Position numbers and translations under genes: made by a program. Shown one piece after another: positions 25,582 to 25,669 of a stretch of DNA of 25,669 bases. Below the pieces are notes generated by a model, which was given only the letters and a program-made list of their open reading frames with translations, searched no databases and was not told the origin of the DNA. Source of the DNA: a candidate division WOR-3 bacterium (GTDB lineage Bacteria > SDB-A); the NCBI GenBank assembly GCA_016934535.1, contig JAFGSQ010000071.1, forward strand, positions 1 to 25,669, read 5' to 3'. Numbering within the stretch: the first letter of the stretch is position 1; every line of letters begins with the position of its first letter.

Positions 25582-25669
25582 CTATTCCAATATTTCCGTG
25601 ACTACGCCTGCGCCTACGGTCTTTCCGCCTTCCCTTATGGCGAATCTGAGTCCTTTTTCCATCGCAACC
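25582..25669 (-). CDS. tuf: Elongation factor Tu, C-terminal end only (cut by window edge)
   Basis: The last 28 residues of EF-Tu are visible: the [20 protein letters not shown] segment and the ending TEILE followed by stop TAG (25584-25582). These are the last strands of domain 3, which contacts tRNA and EF-Ts. The rest lies beyond the right edge. tuf directly ahead of rpsJ is the classic str-S10 junction. EF-Tu does not carry Sec-tRNA; SelB does. Confidence 0.95.
   Translation of the reverse strand, partial: VAMEKGLRFAIREGGKTVGAGVVTEILE

Noticed and set aside
1-25669. CRISPR arrays, insertion sequences, rRNA genes, prophage genes
   Set aside because: I saw no spaced direct repeats, transposase-like frames, rRNA sequence or phage genes on either strand.

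Overview
The window carries the end of a bacterial selenocysteine tRNA gene, a candidate selenoprotein gene facing away from it, a few metabolic genes, a MarR-controlled efflux operon, and a nearly complete tuf-S10-spc-alpha ribosomal protein operon. Gene content, start codons and Shine-Dalgarno sites are bacterial, code 11. TGA is used as a normal stop in many genes. The exported protein at 208-1395 ends in a sorting-type beta domain of the kind common in the Fibrobacteres-Chlorobi-Bacteroidetes (FCB) group and related uncultured candidate phyla, so such a lineage is my best guess. This is inference only.

Layout. 1-87 (-): tRNA-Sec, anticodon UCA, cut by the left edge. 208-1395 (+): an exported protein interrupted by one in-frame TGA at 475-477, read here as selenocysteine. 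Two hairpins follow the TGA. 1442-3005 (-): a ketopantoate-reductase-family enzyme followed by an HD-domain nucleotidase-like protein. 3006-3334: an AT-rich gap with a promoter. 3335-4794 (+): thiM and thiE, thiamin thiazole salvage and thiamin phosphate synthesis. 4911-10941 (+): consensus promoter, palindromic operator, marR, then an outer-membrane channel, a lipoprotein adaptor and an RND pump, translationally coupled. 10992-11015: terminator for the converging ribosomal operon. 11042-25669 (-): from right to left the 3' end of tuf, then rpsJ-rplC-rplD-rplW-rplB-rpsS-rplV-rpsC-rplP-rpmC-rpsQ-rplN-rplX-rplE-rpsN-rpsH-rplF-rplR-rpsE-rpmD-rplO-secY-adk-infA-rpmJ-rpsM-rpsK-rpsD-rpoA-rplQ.

The most interesting item is the 208-1395 gene. 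A full-length exported beta-rich protein is restored only if UGA at codon 90 is read through. That codon directly follows a Cys codon (Cys-Sec pair), and hairpins sit at the position expected for a bacterial SECIS. The gene lies 120 bp from, and divergent to, the tRNA that would decode it. I do not recognise the protein family, so this may be an undescribed extracytoplasmic selenoprotein. A nonsense mutation, a sequencing error or a lost Trp codon (TGG) remain possible. The rest of the window is conventional, apart from details such as no map gene between adk and infA, frequent TTG and GTG starts in NTGA overlaps, and zinc-binding forms of several ribosomal proteins.
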